Part shown: piece after piece, positions 9,683-18,074 of the stretch
How the letters are laid out: each line of letters opens with the position of its first letter
How positions within the stretch are numbered: the stretch's first letter is position 1
Origin: Paenibacillus sp. ACRRY
GTDB lineage: Bacteria > Bacillota > Bacilli > Paenibacillales > Paenibacillaceae
DNA: 64,000 bases
Reading direction: 5' to 3'
NCBI RefSeq assembly: GCF_022346995.1
Contig: NZ_JAKRNM010000003.1
Span: forward strand, 62,001 to 126,000
Program-made: the position numbers and the translations under genes
Notes under the pieces: model-generated
Told to the model about the DNA's origin: nothing
What the model saw: only the letters and a program-made list of their open reading frames with translations
The model's database searches: none

Positions 9683-10777
9683 ATGAACAAATCATCCATT
9701 TATGGATTAACATTAGAGCAACTTCGTTCCTGGCTGCCGGAGCATGGGCAGAAGAAGTCCCGTGCTTCCCGGATCTGGGAATGGTTATATCAAGAGCGCG
9801 TACATGATTTTCCTGAGATGAACGATGTGCGCCAGGAATGTCTGGATGTTCTCTCCGAACACTTCACGATGAACTCGATGAGTGAACACGTGAAGCAGGA
9901 GTCGGCAGACGGTACAGTGAAATTTCTGCTGCGGATGCAGGACGGCAACCTGATTGAGACGGTATTGATGCGCCAAAAATACGGTCTTACCGTCTGCGTA
10001 ACGACCCAAGTGGGCTGTAATATTGGCTGCAGCTTCTGCGCGAGCGGATTGATTAAGAAAAGTCGTGACCTGTCCGCAGGAGAAATTGTGGAACAGATCA
10101 TGCATGTACAGCGGCACCTGGATGCAGCGGGGCAAGGCGAGCGGGTAACCAACGTTGTCGTGATGGGCATTGGTGAACCGTTTGATAATTTCGAGAACAT
10201 GAGTAATTTCATCGAAGTGATCAAGGATCGTAAGGGACTGGCCCTTGCTGCCAAGCGTATCACTGTATCCACAAGTGGTCTGCCTGACAAGATCAGAGAA
10301 TTTGCAGACAGCAGTTTGCAAGTTAATCTGGCAATCTCCTTGCACGCACCGAATAACGAACTGCGTACACACATCATGAAGATCAACCGGGCCTTCCCGA
10401 TTGAACAGCTGATGGATGCAGTAGATTATTATTTGGCGACTACGAACAAACGCATCATGTTTGAATATATTTTGCTTCGGGATGTTAACGATCAACGGGA
10501 GCATGCTGCCGAGCTTGCTGAACTGTTGTCCAGCCGTAAGAGCATGGTCAGTGTCAATTTGATCCCATACAATCCGGTTGATGAGCATAGTCAATATCAG
10601 CGGAGTACGGAAGAATCGATTCTGGGCTTCTATGATACACTTAAGAAAAATAACATCAACTCCACGGTACGTATGGAACACGGTACTGACATCGATGCTG
10701 CCTGCGGTCAACTGCGCAGTAAACAGATGAAAAATAATGCTGCCGAATCACAGCCAGACCGTCTGGCTATGGGGTAA
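9683..10777 (+). CDS. rlmN: 23S rRNA (adenine-C2)-methyltransferase RlmN
   Basis: 364 residues from the ATG at 9683, which has an AGAGG site 10 nt upstream; an in-frame TTG 21 nt earlier lacks one. The radical-SAM motif CNIGCSFC is present, and a C-terminal Cys lies in the DAACGQLRS block used for the methylated-cysteine mechanism. RlmN methylates C2 of A2503 in 23S rRNA and A37 of some tRNAs. The sequence follows B. subtilis RlmN (YloN) closely along its whole length. The related resistance enzyme Cfr methylates C8 and is less likely here. It is probably transcribed alone and ends at a strong terminator. Confidence 0.92.
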   Translation: MNKSSIYGLTLEQLRSWLPEHGQKKSRASRIWEWLYQERVHDFPEMNDVRQECLDVLSEHFTMNSMSEHVKQESADGTVKFLLRMQDGNLIETVLMRQKYGLTVCVTTQVGCNIGCSFCASGLIKKSRDLSAGEIVEQIMHVQRHLDAAGQGERVTNVVVMGIGEPFDNFENMSNFIEVIKDRKGLALAAKRITVSTSGLPDKIREFADSSLQVNLAISLHAPNNELRTHIMKINRAFPIEQLMDAVDYYLATTNKRIMFEYILLRDVNDQREHAAELAELLSSRKSMVSVNLIPYNPVDEHSQYQRSTEESILGFYDTLKKNNINSTVRMEHGTDIDAACGQLRSKQMKNNAAESQPDRLAMG

Positions 10778-10824
10778 CCGTCCCCTGAGATGAAGGGTGA
10801 AGCATCGTTATAGTGCACGTAGGC

Positions 10825-10872
10825 AAAACGCCTCCGTATCTCACTGGAAAAGTGAGTACAGAGGCGTTTTTT
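10825..10872. terminator. Bidirectional intrinsic terminator
   Basis: AAAACGCCTC pairs with GAGGCGTTTT around an inner TCTCACT/AGTGAG helix, with A and T runs at both ends. It separates the convergent rlmN and GNAT genes. Confidence 0.9.
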
Positions 10873-10877
10873 AATAT

Positions 10878-11318
10878 CTATTTGAGCTGTTTGATCATTA
10901 ATAGATGGGGGATGCCATCTTCCATAAACACATCGGAGGCAGCGGCATATCCAAGACGTTCGTAGAACCCGGAAGCTTGAACCTGCGCATGCAGTTTAGC
11001 CTTCTCCAGCCCTTGATCCAGAGCCATTTGTTCCAGTTTGTCGATCAATACCCGGCCGAGGCCATGTTTGCGGTAATCCATCATCACACAGATCCGTTCC
11101 AGCTTGGCGACATTCTCCACAACGCGCAATCTGGAGGAAGCGGCGGGTACGCCGTCCACATAGAGGAGAATATGACGGGCTTCGGTACCGAGCGCATCAT
11201 AGGCGTCGAATTCCTCTTCTGCGGAGACCCCCTGCTCTTCTACGAAGATAGCGGTACGAATGGCGAAGCAGGCATCGAGCAGTTCCTGATTATCAACTTC
11301 TACAATAGTGGTATTCAT
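10878..11318 (-). CDS. GNAT-family N-acetyltransferase (YjcF-like)
   Basis: 146 residues from the ATG at 11318, preceded by AAAGGAG. An in-frame extension upstream has no ribosome binding site and would run into the promoter region. The N-terminus (AIRTAIFVEEQGVS) is typical of the ElaA/YjcF group, and acetyl-CoA binding motif A is seen as RKHGLGRVLID. The acceptor substrate is unknown. The gene is divergent from the MarR regulator, with a palindrome between them, so it could be a MarR target. Confidence 0.88.
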   Translation of the reverse strand: MNTTIVEVDNQELLDACFAIRTAIFVEEQGVSAEEEFDAYDALGTEARHILLYVDGVPAASSRLRVVENVAKLERICVMMDYRKHGLGRVLIDKLEQMALDQGLEKAKLHAQVQASGFYERLGYAAASDVFMEDGIPHLLMIKQLK

Positions 11319-11456
11319 GAATGTTTCTCCTTTGGCCGATAGTAATGTCATTCTGGCATGGTAAACTGATACAAAAGCAAAATCGGATCCTAAAAAGAAG
11401 CAAAATTTCATCGTTCATTTTTAAGATGAGTTAATTTTAGTTATATCACTAATTAT

Positions 11457-11470
11457 GTTGCGAATGCAAC
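11457..11470. promoter_or_regulatory. Palindrome in the GNAT/MarR divergent promoter region
   Basis: GTTGC-GAAT-GCAAC is a perfect 5-bp inverted repeat, 25 bp before the MarR start codon. Its size and position fit an autoregulatory MarR operator. Confidence 0.45.
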
Positions 11471-11495
11471 AAAATGATAAGAGGGTGTGCGTACA

Positions 11496-11972
11496 ATGAC
11501 TGAGAAAAAAGAAGTGCTGCGCGAGATTGGCATGATCGCACGTTGTTTGGATTCCATCAGCAATGTTGAATTTCAACATTTGAATCTCTCTCGTGGACAG
11601 TATCTGTATCTGTACCGCATATGCGAGAACCCTGGCATCATTCCTAACCAGCTGGCTGAGATGATCAAAGTGGACCGCACCACCGCAGCCAGAGCGATCA
11701 GCAAGTTGGAGGCGGACGGGTTTATCGTCAAAAAGTCGGCATTGGGTAATAAAAAGAACAAGCAATTATATCCAACGGAAGCCGGACTGGATGCCTGGGC
11801 TTTTATTCAAAAAGAGGGAGTGCATTCTGACCAGGTAACCCTGGAGGGACTGACAGAGGAAGAGATAGAGCTCGCCGTCAACCTTCTGCGGCGGATGCGC
11901 CATAATATCGAAGTGGATTGGAAGTTTGTCAAAAAAGGCGGCCGTCGGGCTTATATGAATGCGACCGAATGA
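11496..11972 (+). CDS. MarR-family transcriptional regulator
   Basis: 158 residues from the ATG at 11496; the upstream GTG at 11487 is too close to the GAGGG site. A winged-helix core is seen (IIPNQLAEMIKVDRTTAARA recognition region, then the basic wing SALGNKKNKQLYPT). MarR dimers repress nearby genes and are released by small ligands or oxidation; no cysteine-rich sensor is obvious. It is divergent from the GNAT gene and lies about 100 nt before the exopolysaccharide genes on the same strand, so either may be its target. Confidence 0.92.
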   Translation: MTEKKEVLREIGMIARCLDSISNVEFQHLNLSRGQYLYLYRICENPGIIPNQLAEMIKVDRTTAARAISKLEADGFIVKKSALGNKKNKQLYPTEAGLDAWAFIQKEGVHSDQVTLEGLTEEEIELAVNLLRRMRHNIEVDWKFVKKGGRRAYMNATE

Positions 11973-12073
11973 GCAGAGCCTCTATCCTTGATCCTTACAT
12001 CCCAGACCTTAGCCGAGCCAATTTCAAGGAGCAGAATCGTTATTCCACAGGATTAATAGCACAGGAGGAAATC

Positions 12074-13192
12074 ATGAAGAGCATCAAGCGTAGAAGACTG
12101 ACATGGCTGGTGACACTATCCGTTATTGCAGTCAGTATTGTGGCCTTGTCGTTTCTGTACATGAAGGAGAGGTTTGTGATGAACGAGGTGTCTCCGACGG
12201 TAGCATTTGTCCAGAAACATATGACCAATCCGAATGGCACGCTCGCTTCCTATTTGCAGGATGCTGCTTCAGAGCAGGCAGACATTGTTGCCGGCAGGGA
12301 GGCGTTGTCGGAATCACTCGGTTTGTGGATGCAATATGCGGTTGCCAAGAACGATCAGGCATTGTTTGAACAGAGCTATGAACTGCTGACGACTTATTTT
12401 CTGATGCCTCAGAAGTATATTGCCTGGAAACTGGACAAGGAAGGCAAGTCACACGTAACAACCAATGCACTTGGTGATGATTTTCGAATTATAGACGCTT
12501 TATTGAAGGCTGCGGATCAATGGGAACAGGGCAGAGATGTGAAGTTGACCACGGCTGCCGAGATCTCCCGTACCTTGAGCCAATCCGTACAGAATGAAGG
12601 GTACTTTGTTGATTTTCATGACTTTGCAGGAGGATATTCCCCGGATACGTTGAGCTTGGTATATGTGGACTTGCCGGCCCTCGAGCAGATGGAAAAACAC
12701 GAGATGCTGCATCCTGGGACATACACCAAATATGAGAATTTGCTTCAAAACATGCCGGGTGACGGAGTGTTCTATCCCAAAACATTCAACGTTGTAACCC
12801 AGGAGTATACATATGATGACAAAGTAAACCTGATTGATCAGCTCATCATAGCGAACCACCTAGTCAACACCAGTCGGAATTCGGACGAGCTGATTTCTTT
12901 TTTGAAAAAGGAGTTTGAAACCCGTCATCAGCTGCCTGGACAGTATGTTCGTCATAATCGTGTACCTGCGGTAAGCTATGAATCGCCTTCCGTATATGGA
13001 CTCGCCATATTGCTTGCCGTGCGCTCGGGTGATCCAAAATGGGCCAAACAGCTGTATAACCATATGATCACGATGCGTGGTCAGGATGTGGCTTATCCGG
13101 GAGGATATGTGTTTGATGGGAACACCCATATGTTTGATAATCTGTTCCCTTTGCTTGGAGAGACAGAATTACAGAAGTTCCTTAAAAAGTAA
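12074..13192 (+). CDS. GH8-like membrane-anchored glycosidase (YdaJ/PssZ-like)
   Basis: 372 residues from the ATG at 12074 behind CAGGAGGAA. One N-terminal transmembrane segment (about 13-32) anchors an extracytoplasmic alpha/alpha barrel domain. Family-8-like catalytic positions appear: the acid Glu in LSESLG and an Asp in GDDFRIIDAL. In B. subtilis ydaJ and Listeria pssZ, homologues are encoded with c-di-GMP-controlled exopolysaccharide synthases and act on or trim the polymer. The same neighbours follow here: a degenerate GGDEF protein and a GT2 synthase. Substrate and polymer are unknown. Confidence 0.72.
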   Translation: MKSIKRRRLTWLVTLSVIAVSIVALSFLYMKERFVMNEVSPTVAFVQKHMTNPNGTLASYLQDAASEQADIVAGREALSESLGLWMQYAVAKNDQALFEQSYELLTTYFLMPQKYIAWKLDKEGKSHVTTNALGDDFRIIDALLKAADQWEQGRDVKLTTAAEISRTLSQSVQNEGYFVDFHDFAGGYSPDTLSLVYVDLPALEQMEKHEMLHPGTYTKYENLLQNMPGDGVFYPKTFNVVTQEYTYDDKVNLIDQLIIANHLVNTSRNSDELISFLKKEFETRHQLPGQYVRHNRVPAVSYESPSVYGLAILLAVRSGDPKWAKQLYNHMITMRGQDVAYPGGYVFDGNTHMFDNLFPLLGETELQKFLKK

Positions 13193-13209
13193 TAGATTTG
13201 TAATCTTAT

Positions 13210-13237
13210 TTGGGGTATAAATATGATAGGATATAAA
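13210..13237 (+). promoter_or_regulatory. Possible internal promoter before the ydaK-like gene
   Basis: TTGGGG, 16 bp, TATAAA lies in the 114-bp gap between the glycosidase-like and GGDEF-like genes. The -35 match is poor, so this is only a candidate. Confidence 0.3.
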
Positions 13238-13306
13238 TGTCTAATCATGTCATAATTTGGCGGATTACTAGAAGACATAACTTAAACCATCGGAGAGAAG
13301 GAAACT

Positions 13307-14182
13307 ATGAGAAACAAAGCACCTATCCAACGTATCGCATGGGGATATGCCAGTCTGATTGGATTAGCTGTTATTCAGCAACTCGTCATTTATCTCAAAA
13401 TTTACATGAATCAGAGCTTTACCACACTTGATGTCGTATTCAGCATTGTGTCGCTTGGCGCGCTGGTCCTTGGTTTTGTGATACCTGTCGGAGTGTCTGT
13501 TGTCGCCGGGTTCGTATACCTGGTTTCTTATTTTGTATGGCTTGTGACCTACGCGAACGTGGATGTACTGACGTTCTCATGGTGGCTGCTGATTCCGGCC
13601 AATGTGGCGGTGGCTGCTTTCATTAAAGCAAGTCTGGTTCGAAGCGCACGAGTGATGGAGCGGCTGCAGGAACTGCAGGACCGCAATCCGGAGCTGGATC
13701 TGGATACCACTCTCGGCAACAAGGAGGCCCTTGCAGATACGGTTATCAAGCAAAGTAACCTGGCAAGAAGATACTCGGAGCAGTATGGATTCAGCATGGC
13801 CATGTTCAAGATTGAATTTTTGCCGCTGGTCCTTGAATCACTCGGATCTGTCCGGTATGCACAGTTTCTGCTTGAACTGTCGAACACCATTCAGAAGCAA
13901 ATTCGGTTCGAAGATTATAAATTTTTTGTAGACCGGGGACGGTTCGTCATTATCTGTCCGATGACCAATGTGGAATATTTGCCTGTGCTTACAGAACGGA
14001 TCAAAAAGGCCATGATGGATCTGCAATTTATCGATAAAAAGGGAAACGAGCTGCAGACGGTTATTCGCTCCGGTGCCCTTGTTTTTCAGAAGGAACAGTT
14101 CAGTAAGTACGAGGATATCGATGCTGTAATTGCTGCGCTAGAACGGAATACAGAGACAGATCTCATTGGAGAGTACATCTAG
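13307..14182 (+). CDS. Membrane protein with degenerate GGDEF domain, probable c-di-GMP receptor (YdaK-like)
   Basis: 291 residues: four hydrophobic segments (about residues 10-110), then a cytosolic GGDEF-fold domain. The catalytic GGDEF signature is replaced by DRGRF, so diguanylate cyclase activity is not expected. Exactly five residues upstream lies RFED, an intact RxxD inhibitory-site motif with the spacing seen in active cyclases. This combination is what makes B. subtilis YdaK a c-di-GMP receptor rather than an enzyme. It is followed by a small membrane protein and a GT2 synthase, so it probably activates polymer synthesis when c-di-GMP is high. Confidence 0.82.
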   Translation: MRNKAPIQRIAWGYASLIGLAVIQQLVIYLKIYMNQSFTTLDVVFSIVSLGALVLGFVIPVGVSVVAGFVYLVSYFVWLVTYANVDVLTFSWWLLIPANVAVAAFIKASLVRSARVMERLQELQDRNPELDLDTTLGNKEALADTVIKQSNLARRYSEQYGFSMAMFKIEFLPLVLESLGSVRYAQFLLELSNTIQKQIRFEDYKFFVDRGRFVIICPMTNVEYLPVLTERIKKAMMDLQFIDKKGNELQTVIRSGALVFQKEQFSKYEDIDAVIAALERNTETDLIGEYI

Positions 14183-14204
14183 ATGCAGGAGGAGGCATAG
14201 TCCG

Positions 14205-14348
14205 GTGAATTATTTAACATGGTTTGTTCCGCTCTGCATTATCGTCAGTAGTTTCTTCACGATCACCATACTTATCTTAACCGTTGCGACGCTGCGTTTT
14301 CGAGGGAAAATCAACAGGAAATATGATCGGAGGAAGTTGAATGGCTGA
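14205..14348 (+). CDS. Small single-span membrane protein in exopolysaccharide operon
   Basis: 47 residues starting at GTG 14205 behind AGGAGGC, with one hydrophobic helix (about residues 5-30) and a strongly basic tail (KINRKYDRRK). Its stop overlaps the glycosyltransferase start by 8 nt, which suggests coupled translation and a stoichiometric partner. It occupies the place of ydaL in the B. subtilis order but is far too short to be YdaL. I do not recognise the family. Confidence 0.65.
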   Translation: MNYLTWFVPLCIIVSSFFTITILILTVATLRFRGKINRKYDRRKLNG

Positions 14349-15636
14349 TTTCCTGCTGCTGATGTCCATTCTTAGTATCTGGATATCAGTCACTGAATCT
14401 ATTGTCATTATGGCCGGGGCTATTCGATTCATCAATAAACAAGAGAAAAAGGGAATTCAAATCCCGGAGAACATGGATGACTATCCAACGGTAACGGTCA
14501 TGGTGCCTGCACATAATGAAGGCGTAGTTATCGTTTCTACGGTTGAGCATATTCTGCGTCTAAATTATCCCGAACATAAAGTTCAGGTCATTGTCATTGC
14601 TGATAATTGCACGGATGATACAGCTGAACGGCTTAAGGCGCTCAAGGCAAAGAGCAGCTATGCTGACCGCGATTTCACGATTCTGGAGCGGAAAGGCACA
14701 GGAGGGAAATCCGGGGCACTGAATGATGGCCTCGAACTTGCCTGGGGCGAATGGATTTGCATTTATGATGCAGATGCGGCACCTGAACGAAATGCATTAA
14801 TGTTTCTGACACAGAAAGCGCTGGAGAACCCAGAGAAGCATGGTGCTGTATTTGGACGTAATAAGGCTCGTAACCGGGGACAGAATTTTCTCTCCCGCTG
14901 CATTAATCTGGAGCTTGTAACCGTTCAGCGTGTTCACCACACCGGGCTATGGGAGTTATTCAAACTCGGGACGATTCCAGGCACCAACTATATCATTAAG
15001 GCAAATCTGATTCGCGAAATTGGCGGATGGGATCCCGATGCCATTACAGAAGATACGGCTGTGTCGTTTGATATTCTTACCCGTGGTCAGCTGATTGCAT
15101 TAGCGCCGCAAGCGGAAGCCTATCAACAGGAACCGGAGCAGTTGAAGGTTTACATGAAACAGCGCCAGCGCTGGTCCAAGGGGAATTATCAGGTCGTTAT
15201 TGATAATGTTAAGCATCTGTTCGACCGTACAAGCTGGAGAATTAAACTCCATGTCCTGTACTATGCTGCGAGTTATTTCTGGTTTATGATCGCCATTATT
15301 GTTTCGGATATTATCTTTGTTTCTAACCTTGTATACCAAGTTATCGCATTGTTTAATCCCAACGTTATCTCTCCATTCCAGTTCTCCGGAGACGTATACG
15401 TGTATCTTGTGGTTGCTTGGGCACTTATGTATTACATTTATGTACTGCAAATTAATTTGGCGCTCTCTGCGGATATTGGACAGAGCAATACACAAAACTT
15501 CATTGTGGCCTGCCTTTCCTACTTCACATATGCCCAGTTGTTTCTGGTTATCTCCGTTAAGGCGTTTATCTCTCTCATTGGGGACAAACTGTTCCGCAGA
15601 GAAACCAAATGGTATAAAACGCAGCGATTCGGCTGA
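14341..15636 (+). CDS. Processive family-2 glycosyltransferase (YdaM/BcsA-like)
   Basis: 431 residues with an N-terminal helix, a cytosolic GT2 domain and three to four C-terminal helices. The catalytic set is visible: the UDP-binding Asp in ADNCTDD, the DAD of YDADAAPE, the base in TEDT, and QRQRW, the Q/RxxRW signature of processive synthases such as cellulose or PNAG synthase. There is no PilZ domain, so c-di-GMP control would have to come through the YdaK-like neighbour. The RBS GGAGGA lies inside the previous small gene. The polymer identity cannot be predicted. A terminator follows, so no ydaN homologue is attached. Confidence 0.9.
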   Translation: MADFLLLMSILSIWISVTESIVIMAGAIRFINKQEKKGIQIPENMDDYPTVTVMVPAHNEGVVIVSTVEHILRLNYPEHKVQVIVIADNCTDDTAERLKALKAKSSYADRDFTILERKGTGGKSGALNDGLELAWGEWICIYDADAAPERNALMFLTQKALENPEKHGAVFGRNKARNRGQNFLSRCINLELVTVQRVHHTGLWELFKLGTIPGTNYIIKANLIREIGGWDPDAITEDTAVSFDILTRGQLIALAPQAEAYQQEPEQLKVYMKQRQRWSKGNYQVVIDNVKHLFDRTSWRIKLHVLYYAASYFWFMIAIIVSDIIFVSNLVYQVIALFNPNVISPFQFSGDVYVYLVVAWALMYYIYVLQINLALSADIGQSNTQNFIVACLSYFTYAQLFLVISVKAFISLIGDKLFRRETKWYKTQRFG

Positions 15637-15657
15637 GTGCATTCATGTTAAAACAAA

Positions 15658-15694
15658 GGCTGTTTCTGACCTGTTCAGAGGCAGTCTTTTTTTG
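15658..15694 (+). terminator. Intrinsic terminator of the exopolysaccharide operon
   Basis: GGCTG-TT-TCTGA pairs with TCAGA-GG-CAGTC (with G-U pairs) and is followed by seven T residues, 22 nt after the glycosyltransferase stop. Confidence 0.85.
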
Positions 15695-15790
15695 TTATGG
15701 AAAAACACATGCACAGTAGGTACAATCTTTCTATTCCTCTCTGCGAGCAAATAACACACAGGGTACTGTGGATAGATGGAATAACTTAAA

Positions 15791-15838
15791 GCAGCCAAGA
15801 AACCTGTCCACATGTGGATAAGTTTCTTGGCTGCTTTT
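15791..15838. terminator. Strong hairpin terminator facing the ABC ATPase gene
   Basis: A perfect 13-bp stem (GCAGCCAAGAAAC / GTTTCTTGGCTGC) encloses an inner CCACATGTGG palindrome. A TTTT run lies on the plus side and an A-rich flank on the other, so it may stop transcripts from both directions. Confidence 0.75.
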
Positions 15839-15867
15839 GTACTCAGGCTGTGTACAGATGAGCCATT

Positions 15868-16647
15868 TTATTTATCGGCAGCTCTCACATAGACCCGATC
15901 TCCATGTCGGTCCACATCTACAGGCGCTTCAAAAAAGTCACTCAACACTTCGGTGTTCATCACCTCAGAGGTTAACCCACTGCTCACAACCTCACCTCGC
16001 CGAAGCAGGAGACTGTGACTGAACATGGGCAGAATCTCTTCGGTATGGTGGGTCACATAGATCAGGGAAGGAGAGTTCTTTCTCTGCGATAGTTCACTGA
16101 TACTCTCCAGCAACCGCTCACGGGAGAACAGATCAAGCCCATTGCAGGGCTCATCCAAAATAAGAATTCGCGGATTCGCCATCAGGGCTCTTGCAATAAG
16201 AAGCTTCTGCTTCTCGCCCTGTGAACAGGTACGGTATTCGCGATCCCACAAGTGCTCACAGCCAAGAGTAGTCATCAGCTCCCGGGCCTGGTCCAAATCC
16301 TCATCGGAGAGCTTGTCATAGAGACCAATCGTGGCATGCTTTCCGCTAATGACGACATACTGGGTTCGGTCCGTGCCATGTAATTTTTCCTGTAGCGAGG
16401 AGCTAACCCAGCCGATGGTTTTACGCAATTCACGCAGGTCGACCTCACCATACGGATGTCCAAGTACCGAAATCGTGCCTTCGGTAGGCCAGAGATAACC
16501 GGTGATCATGTTAAGCAGCGTGGTTTTGCCAGAGCCATTGAGGCCGAGCAATGCCCAGTGTTCGCCGTCCTTAACCCGCCAGCTGACATCGTTCAGCAGG
16601 GTGATCGGTCCCCTTTTCCAAGTCACATGTTGTACATCAATAATCAT
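15868..16647 (-). CDS. ABC transporter ATP-binding protein (YlmA-like)
   Basis: 259 residues from the ATG at 16647, which has AAGGAAGG 8 nt upstream; a longer in-frame start lacks a site. Walker A (LNGSGKTT), signature (SQGEKQKLL, a variant of LSGGQ), Walker B (ILILDEP) and the H-loop (VTHH) are all intact. No permease gene is adjacent, so it is an orphan ATPase of the YlmA type and its substrate is unknown. It lies 83 nt downstream of the Fsr-like MFS gene on the same strand and may share its transcript. Confidence 0.9.
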   Translation of the reverse strand: MIIDVQHVTWKRGPITLLNDVSWRVKDGEHWALLGLNGSGKTTLLNMITGYLWPTEGTISVLGHPYGEVDLRELRKTIGWVSSSLQEKLHGTDRTQYVVISGKHATIGLYDKLSDEDLDQARELMTTLGCEHLWDREYRTCSQGEKQKLLIARALMANPRILILDEPCNGLDLFSRERLLESISELSQRKNSPSLIYVTHHTEEILPMFSHSLLLRRGEVVSSGLTSEVMNTEVLSDFFEAPVDVDRHGDRVYVRAADK

Positions 16648-16730
16648 GGCGTATTCCTTCCTTCTGTTTAACCTCTGTCTCGATAATCCTGACCTTATTG
16701 TAGTCACAAAATCACTGACGTTTCAATGGA

Positions 16731-17957
16731 TTAGGCCGTTCTTGGCCGATCTCGGCGCAGGAATACAGCACACACCCCGAGTAGGGGCAAGAAGGAACAT
16801 AGCTTGATGACGAATGAAATGCTGGTCACATCAATCAGCGAACCGAGCACAACAGAACCAAGTCCCGCCATGCCGAACGACAAGCCGAAGAACAATCCGG
16901 ACACCGTTCCGATATGACGTGGCAGTAGTTCCTGCGCATACACAATAATGACGCTGAAGCCTGACATGAGAATTAGTCCGATGATGCCGCATAATACCAT
17001 GGATAGAGCAGGTCCGGCATATGGCAGCAGTAATGAAAATGGTGCGGTACCCGCGATGGAGAACCAGATCATCGGTTTACGTCCGTAACGATCAGCCAGC
17101 GGGCCGCCGAGCAAGGTTCCGATCATCCCCGCAAATTGTAGAATGAACAGGCAGATCTGTGCCTGCGAAAGAGGCAGGTTGTACGCATCAGCGTAATAAA
17201 AGGCATAGTACCCGGTCATGCCGGCAATATATACGAATTTGGAAAACAGCAGCAGGATGAGGATTCCCATTGTAAAAGCGATGAATCCCCGACTTGCAGG
17301 CTGGGCAGTAGGCTGCCCGATGCCATTTGACTGTACAGGCTGTTGCTGACGGGTGTGGTTTTCTGCCAGCTTGTGTCGGTACCAACGGCTGACGGAAGAC
17401 TGGATTATAATCCCGATCAGGGCAAAACCCATCAACCATAAGAAACTAAGCTGCCCGTGTGGCAGAAGAATAAAGGCAACGAGCAATGGCGCGAGGGCTT
17501 GACCCGTGTTGCCACCGACCTGGAAGATGGACTGTGCCAATCCGCGTCCGCGGCCAGCTGCCAGATGGGCGACACGTGAGGACTCGGGATGGAGAATGGA
17601 TGAGCCTATGCCAATCAATGCTGCGGAAACAAGCAGCATCCATAACTCGGAAGACAAGGCGAAGCCGAGAACACCAATCAGGGAGAATAACATGCCTCCG
17701 GGAAGCAGGATCGGCATCGGCTTGCGATCAGACATATAACCGATCAGCGGTTGTAGAACGGATGCGGTAATATTCAATGTGAAGGCAATCCAGCCCATTT
17801 GAGCGAAACTGAGCTGCATGGTTTGCTGGAACAGCGGGAAGGCAGACGGGACAACGGTCTGCATCGCATCATTCAGCAGATGGGCGAAGCTGACTCCGGC
17901 AAGCGCCCAGTTGGCGGAGTGGTTGATTTGCATTTTGCTTACAGCGGCTTGAGCCAC
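16731..17957 (-). CDS. MFS transporter, fosmidomycin-resistance (Fsr) type
   Basis: 408 residues and 12 predicted helices. Several blocks typical of the Fsr group are seen: SVLQPLIGYMSDRKP, SSILHPESSRVAHLA and GLAQSIFQVGGN. Members export fosmidomycin or other small molecules. The gene is divergent from an AraC-type regulator with a compact shared promoter region, suggesting ligand-dependent induction. The natural substrate cannot be told from sequence. Confidence 0.88.
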   Translation of the reverse strand: MAQAAVSKMQINHSANWALAGVSFAHLLNDAMQTVVPSAFPLFQQTMQLSFAQMGWIAFTLNITASVLQPLIGYMSDRKPMPILLPGGMLFSLIGVLGFALSSELWMLLVSAALIGIGSSILHPESSRVAHLAAGRGRGLAQSIFQVGGNTGQALAPLLVAFILLPHGQLSFLWLMGFALIGIIIQSSVSRWYRHKLAENHTRQQQPVQSNGIGQPTAQPASRGFIAFTMGILILLLFSKFVYIAGMTGYYAFYYADAYNLPLSQAQICLFILQFAGMIGTLLGGPLADRYGRKPMIWFSIAGTAPFSLLLPYAGPALSMVLCGIIGLILMSGFSVIIVYAQELLPRHIGTVSGLFFGLSFGMAGLGSVVLGSLIDVTSISFVIKLCSFLPLLGVCAVFLRRDRPRTA

Positions 17958-18027
17958 GGGAGATCACCTCGAATTATTTTTTATCATGATAAAAGATTCA
18001 GACAGCCATTGTCTTTGCGAAAAGTGC

Positions 18028-18055
18028 TTGGAAAGTGAGCACGATTTGCTATAAT
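18028..18055 (+). promoter_or_regulatory. SigA-type promoter of the AraC-family gene
   Basis: TTGGAA, 16 bp, TATAAT. The expected start point is about 18061, which leaves a short leader and rules out the in-frame ATG at 18054 as the start codon. Confidence 0.6.
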
Positions 18056-18074
18056 GTCTGCAGGTGAGGAAACG

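Noticed and set aside
9568..9807. Possible leader peptide frame before rlmN
   Set aside because: The frame runs on far into rlmN without a stop, and the Shine-Dalgarno spacing is poor.
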